The notes below the pieces were generated by a model, which saw only the letters and a program-made list of their open reading frames with translations, was not told the DNA's origin and searched no databases. A program made the position numbers and the translations under genes. From Chitinophagales bacterium (lineage in GTDB: Bacteria; Bacteroidota; Bacteroidia; Chitinophagales; UBA8649): DNA of 6,329 nt. Positions 1 through 6,329 of the stretch are shown piece after piece (positions within the stretch are counted from its first letter, which is position 1; each line of letters starts with the position of its first letter). The stretch covers positions 1 to 6,329 of the forward strand of contig JADHRO010000131.1 of assembly GCA_016777395.1 (NCBI GenBank), given 5' to 3'.

Positions 1-1344
1 AATACCACAATCACTTCCCGAAACACTTAAAAACTCTTCCATCTCACGCATATTTGTAGTCATAATAGCAGAGCTCAATCCTTGAGGTACATTATTTTGC
101 ATCGCAATAGCTTCATCCAAATCATTATATTTCATGATGTAAAGAATAGGTGCAAAGGTTTCATGCTGCACAATTGCATAATCATTTTCAACCTCAGCGA
201 TACAAGGTTTAACGTAACAACCACTTTCATATCCCTTACCTTCCAAAACGCCGCCTTCGACAACAAACTTTCCTCCTTGTTTCTCTACTTGTCCTAAACT
301 ATGTAAATACTGATTCACAGCATCTTTATCAATTAGCGGCCCCATATGATTGTTTTCATCCAAAGGGTCACCTATACGTATTTGGCCATAAGCCTTTTGC
401 AAACTTGACTTAACTTTATCATACATACTCTCATGGATAATTAATCGACGAGTAGAAGTACAACGCTGTCCGCAAGTGCCTACAGCTCCAAACACCGCGC
501 CAACTAGTGTTGAGTCGATATCGGCATTTTCAGAAATAATAATTGCATTATTCCCTCCTAACTCTAATAAACTTCTTCCTAATCTACTTCCCACAGCTGC
601 ACCAACAAGCTTACCCATTCGCGTACTTCCCGTAGCTGAAACTAAAGGAACTCTTTTGTCATTAGAAAGCAACTCACCAATTGTGTAATCTCCGTTGACA
701 ATGCAAGACACGCCTTCAGGAACATTATTCTTTTTAAATACTTTATTGATTATGTGTTGACATGCAATACTGCATAATGGCACCTTCTCAGAAGGTTTCC
801 AAACACATACATCACCAGCAATCCATGCCAATGCCGTATTCCAACACCAAACGGCAACTGGGAAGTTAAATGCGGAGATGATACCTACCACTCCTAATGC
901 ATGCCACTGCTCGTACATTCGATGATTAGGTCTTTCCGAATGCATCGTTAATCCATGTAATTGACGAGATAAACCCACTGCAAAATCACAGATGTCTATC
1001 ATTTCTTGAACTTCACCATAGCCTTCTTGCAAGCTTTTACCCATCTCATACGAGACCAATTTACCCAAGGCCTCTTTGTGTGTTCGCAACTCTTCGCCAA
1101 TTTGACGAACAATCTCACCACGAGCTGGTGCCGTCCATTTTCTCCACACTTTAAATCCTTCAAGAGCAACTTTCATTACTTCTTCATATTCTTCTTTAGT
1201 AGCACTAGACGAACTAGCTATTACCTCTCCATCTACAGGCGAACTCGATATTAAAGTCTCCCCCTTGCCCATCAACCAATTACACCCTGTACTAACTCCA
1301 GAATTACTTGATTCAATGTGCAATTCTTTTAAAAAATCTTTCAT
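1..1344 (-). CDS. ALDH7-type aldehyde dehydrogenase (probable L-piperidine-6-carboxylate / alpha-aminoadipate semialdehyde dehydrogenase), C-terminus cut by the window edge
   Basis: The reading frame is open from an ATG at 1344 to the left edge, giving 448 visible residues. The family is about 510 long, so roughly 60 C-terminal residues are missing; this is a window cut, not a broken gene. Visible landmarks are the ALDH7 signature GEVQEMIDICDFAVGLSR from about residue 110, the cofactor-site FNFPV (159-163), WKPSE (182-186), the general-base motif ELGGNNAI with Glu261, and GTCGQRCTSTRR with the catalytic Cys295. The last visible residues, SGSDCGI, match the usual ALDH7 text just before its C-terminal segment. 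Known members are cytosolic NAD(P)-dependent enzymes that oxidise alpha-aminoadipate semialdehyde (in equilibrium with piperideine-6-carboxylate) to alpha-aminoadipate in lysine or pipecolate breakdown (AmaB/Pcd, human antiquitin). The family call is firm; the exact substrate is inferred. The ATG is preceded by AT-rich DNA without a Shine-Dalgarno sequence, about 27 bp from a good promoter. The gene diverges from a saccharopine-dehydrogenase-like gene. Confidence 0.93.
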   Translation of the reverse strand, partial: MKDFLKELHIESSNSGVSTGCNWLMGKGETLISSSPVDGEVIASSSSATKEEYEEVMKVALEGFKVWRKWTAPARGEIVRQIGEELRTHKEALGKLVSYEMGKSLQEGYGEVQEMIDICDFAVGLSRQLHGLTMHSERPNHRMYEQWHALGVVGIISAFNFPVAVWCWNTALAWIAGDVCVWKPSEKVPLCSIACQHIINKVFKKNNVPEGVSCIVNGDYTIGELLSNDKRVPLVSATGSTRMGKLVGAAVGSRLGRSLLELGGNNAIIISENADIDSTLVGAVFGAVGTCGQRCTSTRRLIIHESMYDKVKSSLQKAYGQIRIGDPLDENNHMGPLIDKDAVNQYLHSLGQVEKQGGKFVVEGGVLEGKGYESGCYVKPCIAEVENDYAIVQHETFAPILYIMKYNDLDEAIAMQNNVPQGLSSAIMTTNMREMEEFLSVSGSDCGI

Positions 1345-1370
1345 ATTTACTTGAACTTTTGTTTGTGCCA

Positions 1371-1401
1371 CAAAGATAAGATAAATTGCTGGTCAGTACA
1401 A
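1371..1401 (-). promoter_or_regulatory. Bacteroidota-type promoter for the ALDH7 gene
   Basis: Read on the minus strand, TATCTTTG (1371-1378) is a perfect match to the Bacteroidota -7 consensus TAnnTTTG. ATTG, whose TTG occupies 1399-1401, lies 20 nt upstream and fits the -33 TTTG element with one mismatch. Transcription would start around 1363-1366, leaving a leader of about 20 nt before the ATG at 1344. The -33 element falls inside the left arm of the inverted repeat at 1396-1416. Assigned by motif and spacing only. Confidence 0.6.
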
Positions 1402-1416
1402 TGAAGTTTTTTGTAC
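1396..1416. repeat. Inverted repeat in the divergent spacer, possible operator
   Basis: GTACAA (1396-1401) and TTGTAC (1411-1416) form a perfect 6-bp inverted repeat separated by 9 nt, giving a 21-bp footprint. Its centre lies about 60 bp from the ALDH7 ATG and 36 bp from the ATG at 1442. The left arm covers the -33 element of the ALDH7 promoter, so a dimeric regulator bound here could affect both divergent genes. With arms this short in AT-rich DNA, chance is a real alternative. No regulator gene is visible in the window. Confidence 0.35.
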
Positions 1417-1441
1417 ATTTAAGCTGGAAAAAAATAAAGCA

Positions 1442-2503
1442 ATGAAGTACTTACTATATGGTGCAAATGGATACACTGCCCAATTAATAATAAAAGAAAG
1501 TTTAAAAGCCGGAATTCAGCCTACTTTAGCGGGACGATCAGCGGATAAAGTGAAAAAAGTAGCTGAAAAATATAATCTAGCATATACTGTATTCGATCTT
1601 TCAAACCCTGAAAAAATTCAAGAAGAATTAAAAGACTTCACCGTTTGTCTAAACGCTGCTGGTCCTTTTAGTCAGACAGCTAAACCTATGATTGAAGCGT
1701 GTATTGCAAGTGGTACACATTACATAGATATAACCGGAGAAATTGCTGTATTTGAACTGGCCAAAACCTACAACAAATCCGCTCAAGAAAAAGGAATTTG
1801 TATCATGCCGGGAATAGGCTTTGACGTAGTACCTTCAGATTGTTTAGCCAATTATTTAAAAGAGAATCTTCCTGATGCTAGTCATTTAGAGCTTGCCTTC
1901 ACTTCGATTGGAGGTGGACTTTCCCATGGGACTGCCAGTACAATGGTTGAAAATTTGGGAGAAGGAAGTGCTGCAAGAGTCGATGGTAAAATACAAAAAG
2001 TAGCTGTGGGTCATTTGTCTAAAAAAATAAATTTTGGGGAAGTTCAACATTATGCCATGACTATACCTTGGGGAGATGTTTCTACGGCCTATACCTCAAC
2101 TAAAATACCAAACATTGTAGTGTACACAGGCGTTCCTAAACGGATTACCAAAATGGTTAAATTCCAATCCTTATTTAATCCAATTTTAAAAACCAATTTA
2201 GTGAAAAAAATAGCACAAAATTGGATAGACAAAAATCTTTATGGTCCATCTGAAAAAGAAAACCAAACGGGAAAATCACTGCTTTGGGGTAAAGTTTGGG
2301 ACAAGGACGGCAATGAGTTTTCCGCAAGACTAAAGTGCAAAGAGGGTTATCTAGTCACGGCATTGACGAGCGTAAATATTTGTACTAAAATCTTAAATAA
2401 TCAATTTAAATCCGGTTATCAAACACCCGCAAGTGCCTACGGGCATGGCCTGATTTTAGAAATAGAAGGAAGTCATATGACTGCTATTCAAAACGATATA
2501 TAG
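1442..2503 (+). CDS. Saccharopine dehydrogenase-like NAD(P)-binding oxidoreductase (COG3268 / trans-acting enoyl reductase type)
   Basis: This complete 353-residue protein has an N-terminal Rossmann fold. The beta-1 strand runs straight into the dinucleotide loop GANGYTA (residues 7-13), which places the start at the ATG at 1442. GRS at 31-33, after the second strand, suggests a preference for NADP(H). NAAGPF (71-76), THYIDITGE (92-100) and GFDVVPSDC (126-134) are hallmarks of the saccharopine dehydrogenase NADP-binding family. The glycine-rich GGGLSHGTAS (157-166) and the C-terminal GYQTPASAYG (325-334) resemble the uncharacterised COG3268 branch, related to mycobacterial trans-acting enoyl reductase, more than true saccharopine dehydrogenase. 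There is no signal peptide or clear membrane segment, so it is probably cytosolic. The substrate is unknown. The divergent ALDH7 neighbour hints at lysine or semialdehyde metabolism, but a lipid or enoyl substrate is equally possible. A GGA lies about 16 nt upstream, too far to be a useful Shine-Dalgarno sequence. Confidence 0.85.
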   Translation: MKYLLYGANGYTAQLIIKESLKAGIQPTLAGRSADKVKKVAEKYNLAYTVFDLSNPEKIQEELKDFTVCLNAAGPFSQTAKPMIEACIASGTHYIDITGEIAVFELAKTYNKSAQEKGICIMPGIGFDVVPSDCLANYLKENLPDASHLELAFTSIGGGLSHGTASTMVENLGEGSAARVDGKIQKVAVGHLSKKINFGEVQHYAMTIPWGDVSTAYTSTKIPNIVVYTGVPKRITKMVKFQSLFNPILKTNLVKKIAQNWIDKNLYGPSEKENQTGKSLLWGKVWDKDGNEFSARLKCKEGYLVTALTSVNICTKILNNQFKSGYQTPASAYGHGLILEIEGSHMTAIQNDI

Positions 2504-2519
2504 TTATTTACAATCTCGC

Positions 2520-2549
2520 TTAGAATTCCTATAAATTTAATTAACTTTG
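2520..2549 (+). promoter_or_regulatory. Bacteroidota-type promoter for queA
   Basis: TAACTTTG at 2542-2549 matches the -7 consensus TAnnTTTG exactly. TTAG at 2520-2523 lies 18 nt upstream and differs from the -33 TTTG by one base, so the upstream half is weaker. Transcription would start near 2555, giving a leader of about 35 nt. The promoter suggests that queA is transcribed independently of the oxidoreductase gene that ends at 2503. Confidence 0.5.
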
Positions 2550-2590
2550 CAACCTTCAATTTATACGTAAAATAGTTTAAATCTTCCCGA

Positions 2591-3640
2591 ATGAAATTAT
2601 CAGAATTTGACTTCCAATTAGAGCATGAAAAAATAGCTTATTACCCACCTAAAAAACGAGGTACATCTAAGTTAATGGTAGTCAATAGAGCAGAAGGCAC
2701 TATTGAGCACAAGACTTTTGAGAATTTCTTAGATTATTTTGATGAAGGGGATGCCGTTGTAATTAATAATACCAAAGTATTTCCTGCTCGTTTGTTTGGT
2801 CACAAAGAAAAAACTGGTGCTAAGATTGAAGTATTCTTGCTAAGAGAGTTGAATGCAGAACAACGTTTGTGGGATGTTTTAGTGGACCCTGCAAGAAAAA
2901 TTAGAGTTGGAAATAAATTATACTTTGGCGAAGATGAAACCTTAGTTGCTGAGGTTGTAGACAATACCACATCCCGAGGAAGAACGGTTCGTTTCTTTTT
3001 TGACGGAGATGAGGAAGCGTATAAAAAAGCTTTATTTAGTCTTGGCAATACGCCTTTACCTAAATATATCAAGCGAGAGCCTGAAGAAGTAGATACAGAA
3101 AGATATCAAACAGTATATGCAAAGGAAACAGGCGCTGTCGCTGCGCCAACTGCTGGATTACATTTCACGGAAGAAATGATGAAAATACTGGAAATTAAAG
3201 GTGTAGATATTGCTGAGCTAACCCTGCATACAGGCTTAGGAACGTTTACATCAATTGAGGTAGAAGATTTGAGCAAACATAAAATGGATGCCGAATACTA
3301 CCAAGTAAATAGTAAAGCTGTTGATGTAGTGAATCGAGCGATGGATGGTAAACGCAGAATATGTGCTGTTGGCACAACCTCCATGCGATCAATGGAAAGT
3401 TCGGTTTCCGCTCACGATCAACTAAAAGCTTCCGAAGGATGGACTAATCTTTTTATTCATCCCCCTTATGCTTTTAAAATAGCCAATTGTTTTTTAACCA
3501 ATTTCCACCTACCGAAATCTAGTTTAATCATTATGGTAAGTGCTTTTGCAGGGCATGAACTAACACTAAAAGCTTATGAAGAAGCGATTAAGAATGACTA
3601 CCGATTTTATTCTTACGGGGATGCAATGTTAGTTATTTAG
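2591..3640 (+). CDS. queA: S-adenosylmethionine:tRNA ribosyltransferase-isomerase QueA
   Basis: QueA transfers and isomerises the ribosyl group of S-adenosylmethionine onto 7-aminomethyl-7-deazaguanine at the wobble position (34) of tRNAs with GUN anticodons, producing epoxyqueuosine, the penultimate step to queuosine. It acts in the cytosol. The 349 residues are full family length and the conserved blocks occur in order: IAYYPPKKRGTSKLMVV (15-31), VINNTKVFPARLFG (57-70), GNTPLPKYIKRE (152-163), GAVAAPTAGLHFTEE (181-195), LHTGLGTF (212-219), GTTSMRSMES (261-270), TNFHLPKSSLIIMVSAFAG (303-321) and the C-terminal YRFYSYGDAMLV (337-348). The start at 2591 gives the family's typical N-terminus MKLSEFDF. 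There is no Shine-Dalgarno sequence, as is usual in Bacteroidota. No other queuosine gene (queC, queD, queE, queF, tgt, queG) is in the window. The transglycosylase gene follows 59 bp downstream. Confidence 0.97.
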   Translation: MKLSEFDFQLEHEKIAYYPPKKRGTSKLMVVNRAEGTIEHKTFENFLDYFDEGDAVVINNTKVFPARLFGHKEKTGAKIEVFLLRELNAEQRLWDVLVDPARKIRVGNKLYFGEDETLVAEVVDNTTSRGRTVRFFFDGDEEAYKKALFSLGNTPLPKYIKREPEEVDTERYQTVYAKETGAVAAPTAGLHFTEEMMKILEIKGVDIAELTLHTGLGTFTSIEVEDLSKHKMDAEYYQVNSKAVDVVNRAMDGKRRICAVGTTSMRSMESSVSAHDQLKASEGWTNLFIHPPYAFKIANCFLTNFHLPKSSLIIMVSAFAGHELTLKAYEEAIKNDYRFYSYGDAMLVI

Positions 3641-3653
3641 GACAATATTTATT

Positions 3654-3694
3654 TCGTAAAAAATATAATTTTAACTGAGTTATTCGTTTTACGA
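3654..3694. repeat. 8-bp inverted repeat between queA and the transglycosylase gene
   Basis: TCGTAAAA (3654-3661) and TTTTACGA (3687-3694) are perfect 8-bp inverted arms around a 25-nt AT-rich spacer. The spacer contains a weaker all-AT palindrome. The right arm ends 5 nt before the ATG at 3700, so a folded mRNA could hide the translation start, or the arms could be a protein-binding site. It does not look like an intrinsic terminator, as it lacks a GC-rich stem and a following T-run. Confidence 0.35.
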
Positions 3695-3699
3695 TAATC

Positions 3700-4938
3700 A
3701 TGAAGACTCTATACCTACTCCTTTTTTTTTTCACATTTACACTTTGCGCTGCACAACAGCAAAACGAAGGTGCTGAACTTATCCAGTTAAACCCTGCGGA
3801 TACCAGTAAAATTGAATATTTCGATCAAAAGACGTTTGACTTGTATTACAAGCCTAGTTGGTTTTATGAAGATTCTTTAGTTAAGGCTAAAATATATATG
3901 CCTAAACATGAAATTCCAAAATTAAGTGATGAAGAGATAATGGATAAAATGGATAGGATACCTACCCTGTTCCCATTTACTTTTAACCATGTAGTCAAGC
4001 AACATATTGATCAATTTTCGACAAACAGAAGACAACTCATAGCACGCAGCCTTGGCTTAGGTGAATTCTATTTCCCCATTTTTGAAGAAGTACTTAGTAA
4101 GCATGGCTTACCCCTAGTGTTAAAGTATTTACCCATCATAGAGTCTAACTTAAACCCCTTCGCAGAATCCCATGCAGGTGCATTAGGCTTATGGCAATTT
4201 ATGCCTAGAACAGGGAAAAGCTTAGGCTTAGAGCAAAATGATTATTTCGATGAACGACGTGACATATATCAAGCCACCGAGGCAGCGGCACAATACTTAA
4301 AGACCTTATATGGCATATATGGTGATTGGCTATTAGCCTTATCCGCATACAACGCTGGACCAGGAAATGTAAATAAAGCAATTGGTTTGTCTGGGGGTAA
4401 AACTACATTTTGGGAGATTAGGCCCTATTTACCCCGAGAAACAAGAACCTATATTCCTAAGTTTACCGCTTGTGTATTTACAATGGAAGAATATGAATAT
4501 TATGAAATTCTAGCTCAAAGACCTTCTGCAGAGTTCTTCGTAACAGATACCGCCTTGATAAAAGATAAACTAAGTATTCGTTATATAGCAGAGCTGACGG
4601 GGATGGATAGTACCTATTTACAATTCATTAACCCCGCATTGAAAGCAGGTATTATTCCTAAGAGTGAAAACGGATATACCCTTAATGTGCCTATCGATTA
4701 TGTTGGCCAATTTGCAGCGCTTAAAGATTCTATGCAAAATGACCCTTATCTCGCTGAAATAAAGGCAAAGGTTTCTAAAGTTGTGGTGCCTAAATACTTA
4801 GTTTACAAAGTAAAGAATGGAGACACCCTCGGTCATATTGCAGTTAAGCATGGCGTCGGTGTTTCACAAATTAAAAAATGGAACTCCCTGAAAAGTGATA
4901 AACTTCAAATAGGACAAAAACTTATACTCTACATTTAA
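3700..4938 (+). CDS. mltD: Secreted MltD-like lytic transglycosylase (GH23 SLT domain) with C-terminal LysM
   Basis: It cleaves the MurNAc-GlcNAc bond of peptidoglycan, forming 1,6-anhydromuramoyl ends, and would act in the periplasm. The 412-residue protein begins with a signal peptide: Lys2, a hydrophobic core at about 4-16, and probable cleavage around Ala17-Gln19. Cys16 is preceded by TL, which is a poor lipobox, so lipidation as in E. coli MltD is doubtful. The SLT domain spans about 125-260. Its catalytic Glu148 is in YLPIIESNLNP, followed by GALGLWQFMP (160-169), the ALSAYNAGPGNV block (213-224) and ETRTYIPKF (247-255). A degenerate LysM-like segment lies at about 291-332. A clear LysM peptidoglycan-binding domain (YKVKNGDTLGHIA onward) fills about 366-411. 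The start is fixed by the signal peptide. No good promoter lies in the 59-bp gap, so co-transcription with queA is plausible. A run of ten T lies in the signal-peptide codons. The stop overlaps that of the convergent gene. Confidence 0.93.
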   Translation: MKTLYLLLFFFTFTLCAAQQQNEGAELIQLNPADTSKIEYFDQKTFDLYYKPSWFYEDSLVKAKIYMPKHEIPKLSDEEIMDKMDRIPTLFPFTFNHVVKQHIDQFSTNRRQLIARSLGLGEFYFPIFEEVLSKHGLPLVLKYLPIIESNLNPFAESHAGALGLWQFMPRTGKSLGLEQNDYFDERRDIYQATEAAAQYLKTLYGIYGDWLLALSAYNAGPGNVNKAIGLSGGKTTFWEIRPYLPRETRTYIPKFTACVFTMEEYEYYEILAQRPSAEFFVTDTALIKDKLSIRYIAELTGMDSTYLQFINPALKAGIIPKSENGYTLNVPIDYVGQFAALKDSMQNDPYLAEIKAKVSKVVVPKYLVYKVKNGDTLGHIAVKHGVGVSQIKKWNSLKSDKLQIGQKLILYI

Positions 4939-6329
4939 TAAGCCACCTTAAATTTTCTTCTTACGCTCTGAGTACCATCACTTAAAAGTACCAGGTATAT
5001 ACCCTCCTTGTAATTTTGAGTACTCCATTTTAATTTGTGACTTCCTGAAGTGAAACGCTCATTCGCTATGGTTTCTATATGATTCCCTATTAAATCAAAC
5101 ACCCGAATACTTAGATGTGAATTATTACTCATTTTGATGTTTATCTGCACCTTCCCATTACTTGGATTTGGATAAGGGTATGCCACATCGAAGCCTTCTA
5201 GCTCCATAGGACCAGCAATCCCCACATTGTAGTTTTTAGTAGAAAATATGCCTCTACCATGCGTAGCAACCACAATGTTTTTATCATAGCTTCTTGAAGT
5301 AATCATTGTTACTGGCACATTACCTATTTCATCCACCGCCTGCCTTTCCCAAACCGTATTCTCTGCATTTAAATCAGTAGTTGCAAACAAACCAGAAGTA
5401 GTTCCAGCAAAAAATATAGTATCTGTATCATCTTGATACCAATGCATCCAATTTACTGAAGGCCCCGCTCCACTACCATCTGGATTTTCTTCCAAAGAAC
5501 CGCTTATATTTTCCCAAGATGAACCAGCGTCATTGGTGTAAAATATACTTTCCACTTCGTAATTCGAATAAGAAAGCAACACCTCATTGGCATCATTGGG
5601 GTTGGGAATTATACTACTCACATAAGCGCCACTTGGAAGATTGCTTCGTTTTAAATTTTCTTTAACGAGTGTTCCTGTAAGGAGACCACTTAATTTATAA
5701 ACGATACCATTGTAAGTTCCGTAATACAGAACATCGCTATTTTCTTTACTCATTCCTATTGCACTGATGTAGTTCGAAGTGCCAAAGAGGGTATTCGTAG
5801 AACTTTCATTTAACCTAGTCCATCCCGTACTAATATCATTGTACTCATCATTTAGTAATGGGATATCATCCAAACTGTCATTCTTCCATATGAAACTACC
5901 TGCAGGCAAATACATGGTATTATCATTGTTGGGATCTAAAATAAAAGGATTAATAAATCTATAGTTAGATCCTCCGGTTGGATCTATTCTCGTCAGCGCG
6001 GTCGTTTGACCATTTTCATCAATAGCAAACTTAAAAGTTTTTCCCCCTTGCCATGACACGAAGTAACTGCTTCCATTTTCAGCAATAGCACAATAAGCCC
6101 CATCACCATAAAACGTAGATATCCAATCAGCATTGGGGTTTATCGAATTTGTCAACCAAGTTCCATTATCTTGCAAGCCTCCTATAATTGCGTCAGAATC
6201 TGTTTCACCCTGTTCGATGGCCACGGTATAAAACTGTGAGGTACCATACCCATTATTCAATGACTCCCACGAAATGCTTGAAGACATGCAATTCTGAGTA
6301 ATAGACAAACCTCCATCGTGTGCTGAAAG
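4935..6329 (-). CDS. Secreted BNR/sortilin-like beta-propeller protein with T9SS type A sorting domain, N-terminus beyond the window
   Basis: The frame is open from the right edge to a TAA at 4935-4937, giving 464 visible residues. An in-frame TTG at 6308 is not a believable start, because propeller-like sequence (SAHDGG) continues upstream of it, so the real N-terminus and signal peptide lie beyond 6329. The C-terminal 80 or so residues (about 4938-5180) form a Por secretion tail: YPYPNPSNG, a beta-rich core containing VFDLIGN, then GIYLVLL and a basic end RRKFKVAY. This marks export by T9SS, with cleavage and attachment to or release from the cell surface. Upstream are propeller signatures: the edge SAHDGG, SLNNGYGTSQFYTVAI, GGLQDNGTW, an Asp-box TNDAGSSW (about 5516-5537) and VATHGRGIF. 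These fit VPS10/sortilin- or BNR-like repeats found in many large secreted Bacteroidota proteins. Substrate and role are unknown; no catalytic residues can be named. It converges on the transglycosylase gene with a 4-bp overlap. Confidence 0.88.
   Translation of the reverse strand, partial: LSAHDGGLSITQNCMSSSISWESLNNGYGTSQFYTVAIEQGETDSDAIIGGLQDNGTWLTNSINPNADWISTFYGDGAYCAIAENGSSYFVSWQGGKTFKFAIDENGQTTALTRIDPTGGSNYRFINPFILDPNNDNTMYLPAGSFIWKNDSLDDIPLLNDEYNDISTGWTRLNESSTNTLFGTSNYISAIGMSKENSDVLYYGTYNGIVYKLSGLLTGTLVKENLKRSNLPSGAYVSSIIPNPNDANEVLLSYSNYEVESIFYTNDAGSSWENISGSLEENPDGSGAGPSVNWMHWYQDDTDTIFFAGTTSGLFATTDLNAENTVWERQAVDEIGNVPVTMITSRSYDKNIVVATHGRGIFSTKNYNVGIAGPMELEGFDVAYPYPNPSNGKVQINIKMSNNSHLSIRVFDLIGNHIETIANERFTSGSHKLKWSTQNYKEGIYLVLLSDGTQSVRRKFKVAY

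Noticed and set aside
1..3. Truncated or pseudogene ALDH7
   Set aside because: The frame is intact up to the window boundary and ends mid-motif (SGSDCGI), so the truncation is due to the window cut.
82..1254. Three plus-strand open frames at 82-297, 476-688 and 1006-1254
   Set aside because: They lie antisense to the clearly conserved ALDH7 gene, show no recognisable domains, and their translations are low-complexity reverse-frame text.
1386..1421. Plus-strand promoter for the gene at 1442: TTG (1386-1388) and TACATTTA (1414-1421)
   Set aside because: The -7-like element misses the final G of TAnnTTTG and the 25-nt spacing is longer than usual, so it is too weak to annotate, although a promoter must exist nearby.
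2800..3072. Minus-strand open frame of 90 codons inside queA
   Set aside because: It is fully antisense to conserved QueA blocks, with no domain or independent start signal.
3660..3672. AAAAT-ATA-ATTTT palindrome after queA as an intrinsic terminator
   Set aside because: The stem is AT only with a 3-nt loop and no distinct following T-run, so it would be too unstable.
3745..3750. Cys16 of the transglycosylase as a lipoprotein attachment site
   Set aside because: The residues before it (FTL-C) lack the small residue expected at -1 of a lipobox, so a type I signal peptide is more likely.
5779..5964. Plus-strand open frame of 61 codons inside the T9SS cargo gene
   Set aside because: It is antisense to a long coding frame with propeller motifs, and nothing in it is recognisable.

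Overview
The window looks like a chromosomal segment of a Bacteroidota bacterium; I cannot place it more finely. Four things support this. The DNA is AT-rich, and no gene start has a convincing Shine-Dalgarno sequence. TAnnTTTG-type -7 promoter elements, characteristic of Bacteroidota, lie in two of the three intergenic gaps. One protein ends in a type A C-terminal sorting domain of the type IX secretion system (T9SS), which is confined to this phylum.

Layout from left to right: (1) the minus strand up to 1344 encodes an aldehyde dehydrogenase of the ALDH7/antiquitin type, whose C-terminus runs off the left edge. (2) A 97-bp divergent spacer (1345-1441) holds a good promoter for the dehydrogenase and a 6-bp perfect inverted repeat. 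(3) 1442-2503 (+) encodes a saccharopine-dehydrogenase-like NAD(P) oxidoreductase of unknown substrate. (4) An 87-bp gap with a promoter leads into queA (2591-3640, +), a queuosine tRNA-modification enzyme. (5) After 59 bp comes a secreted MltD-like lytic transglycosylase with a C-terminal LysM (3700-4938, +). (6) A convergent gene on the minus strand (4935 to the right edge) overlaps it by 4 bp. It encodes the C-terminal part of a large secreted beta-propeller/BNR-type protein with a T9SS tail, and its N-terminus lies beyond the window.

The genes do not form one obvious pathway. The only suggestive functional pair is the divergent ALDH7 and saccharopine-dehydrogenase-like genes. In lysine catabolism, saccharopine dehydrogenase makes the semialdehyde that ALDH7 oxidises, but here the partner looks like the uncharacterised COG3268-type branch, so the link is only a hypothesis. 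queA and the transglycosylase may be co-transcribed, as no clear promoter separates them. There is no gene-free stretch longer than 100 bp. I see no tRNA, rRNA, CRISPR array, insertion sequence or phage gene. This is mostly ordinary core genome, and I did not find a convincing new system.
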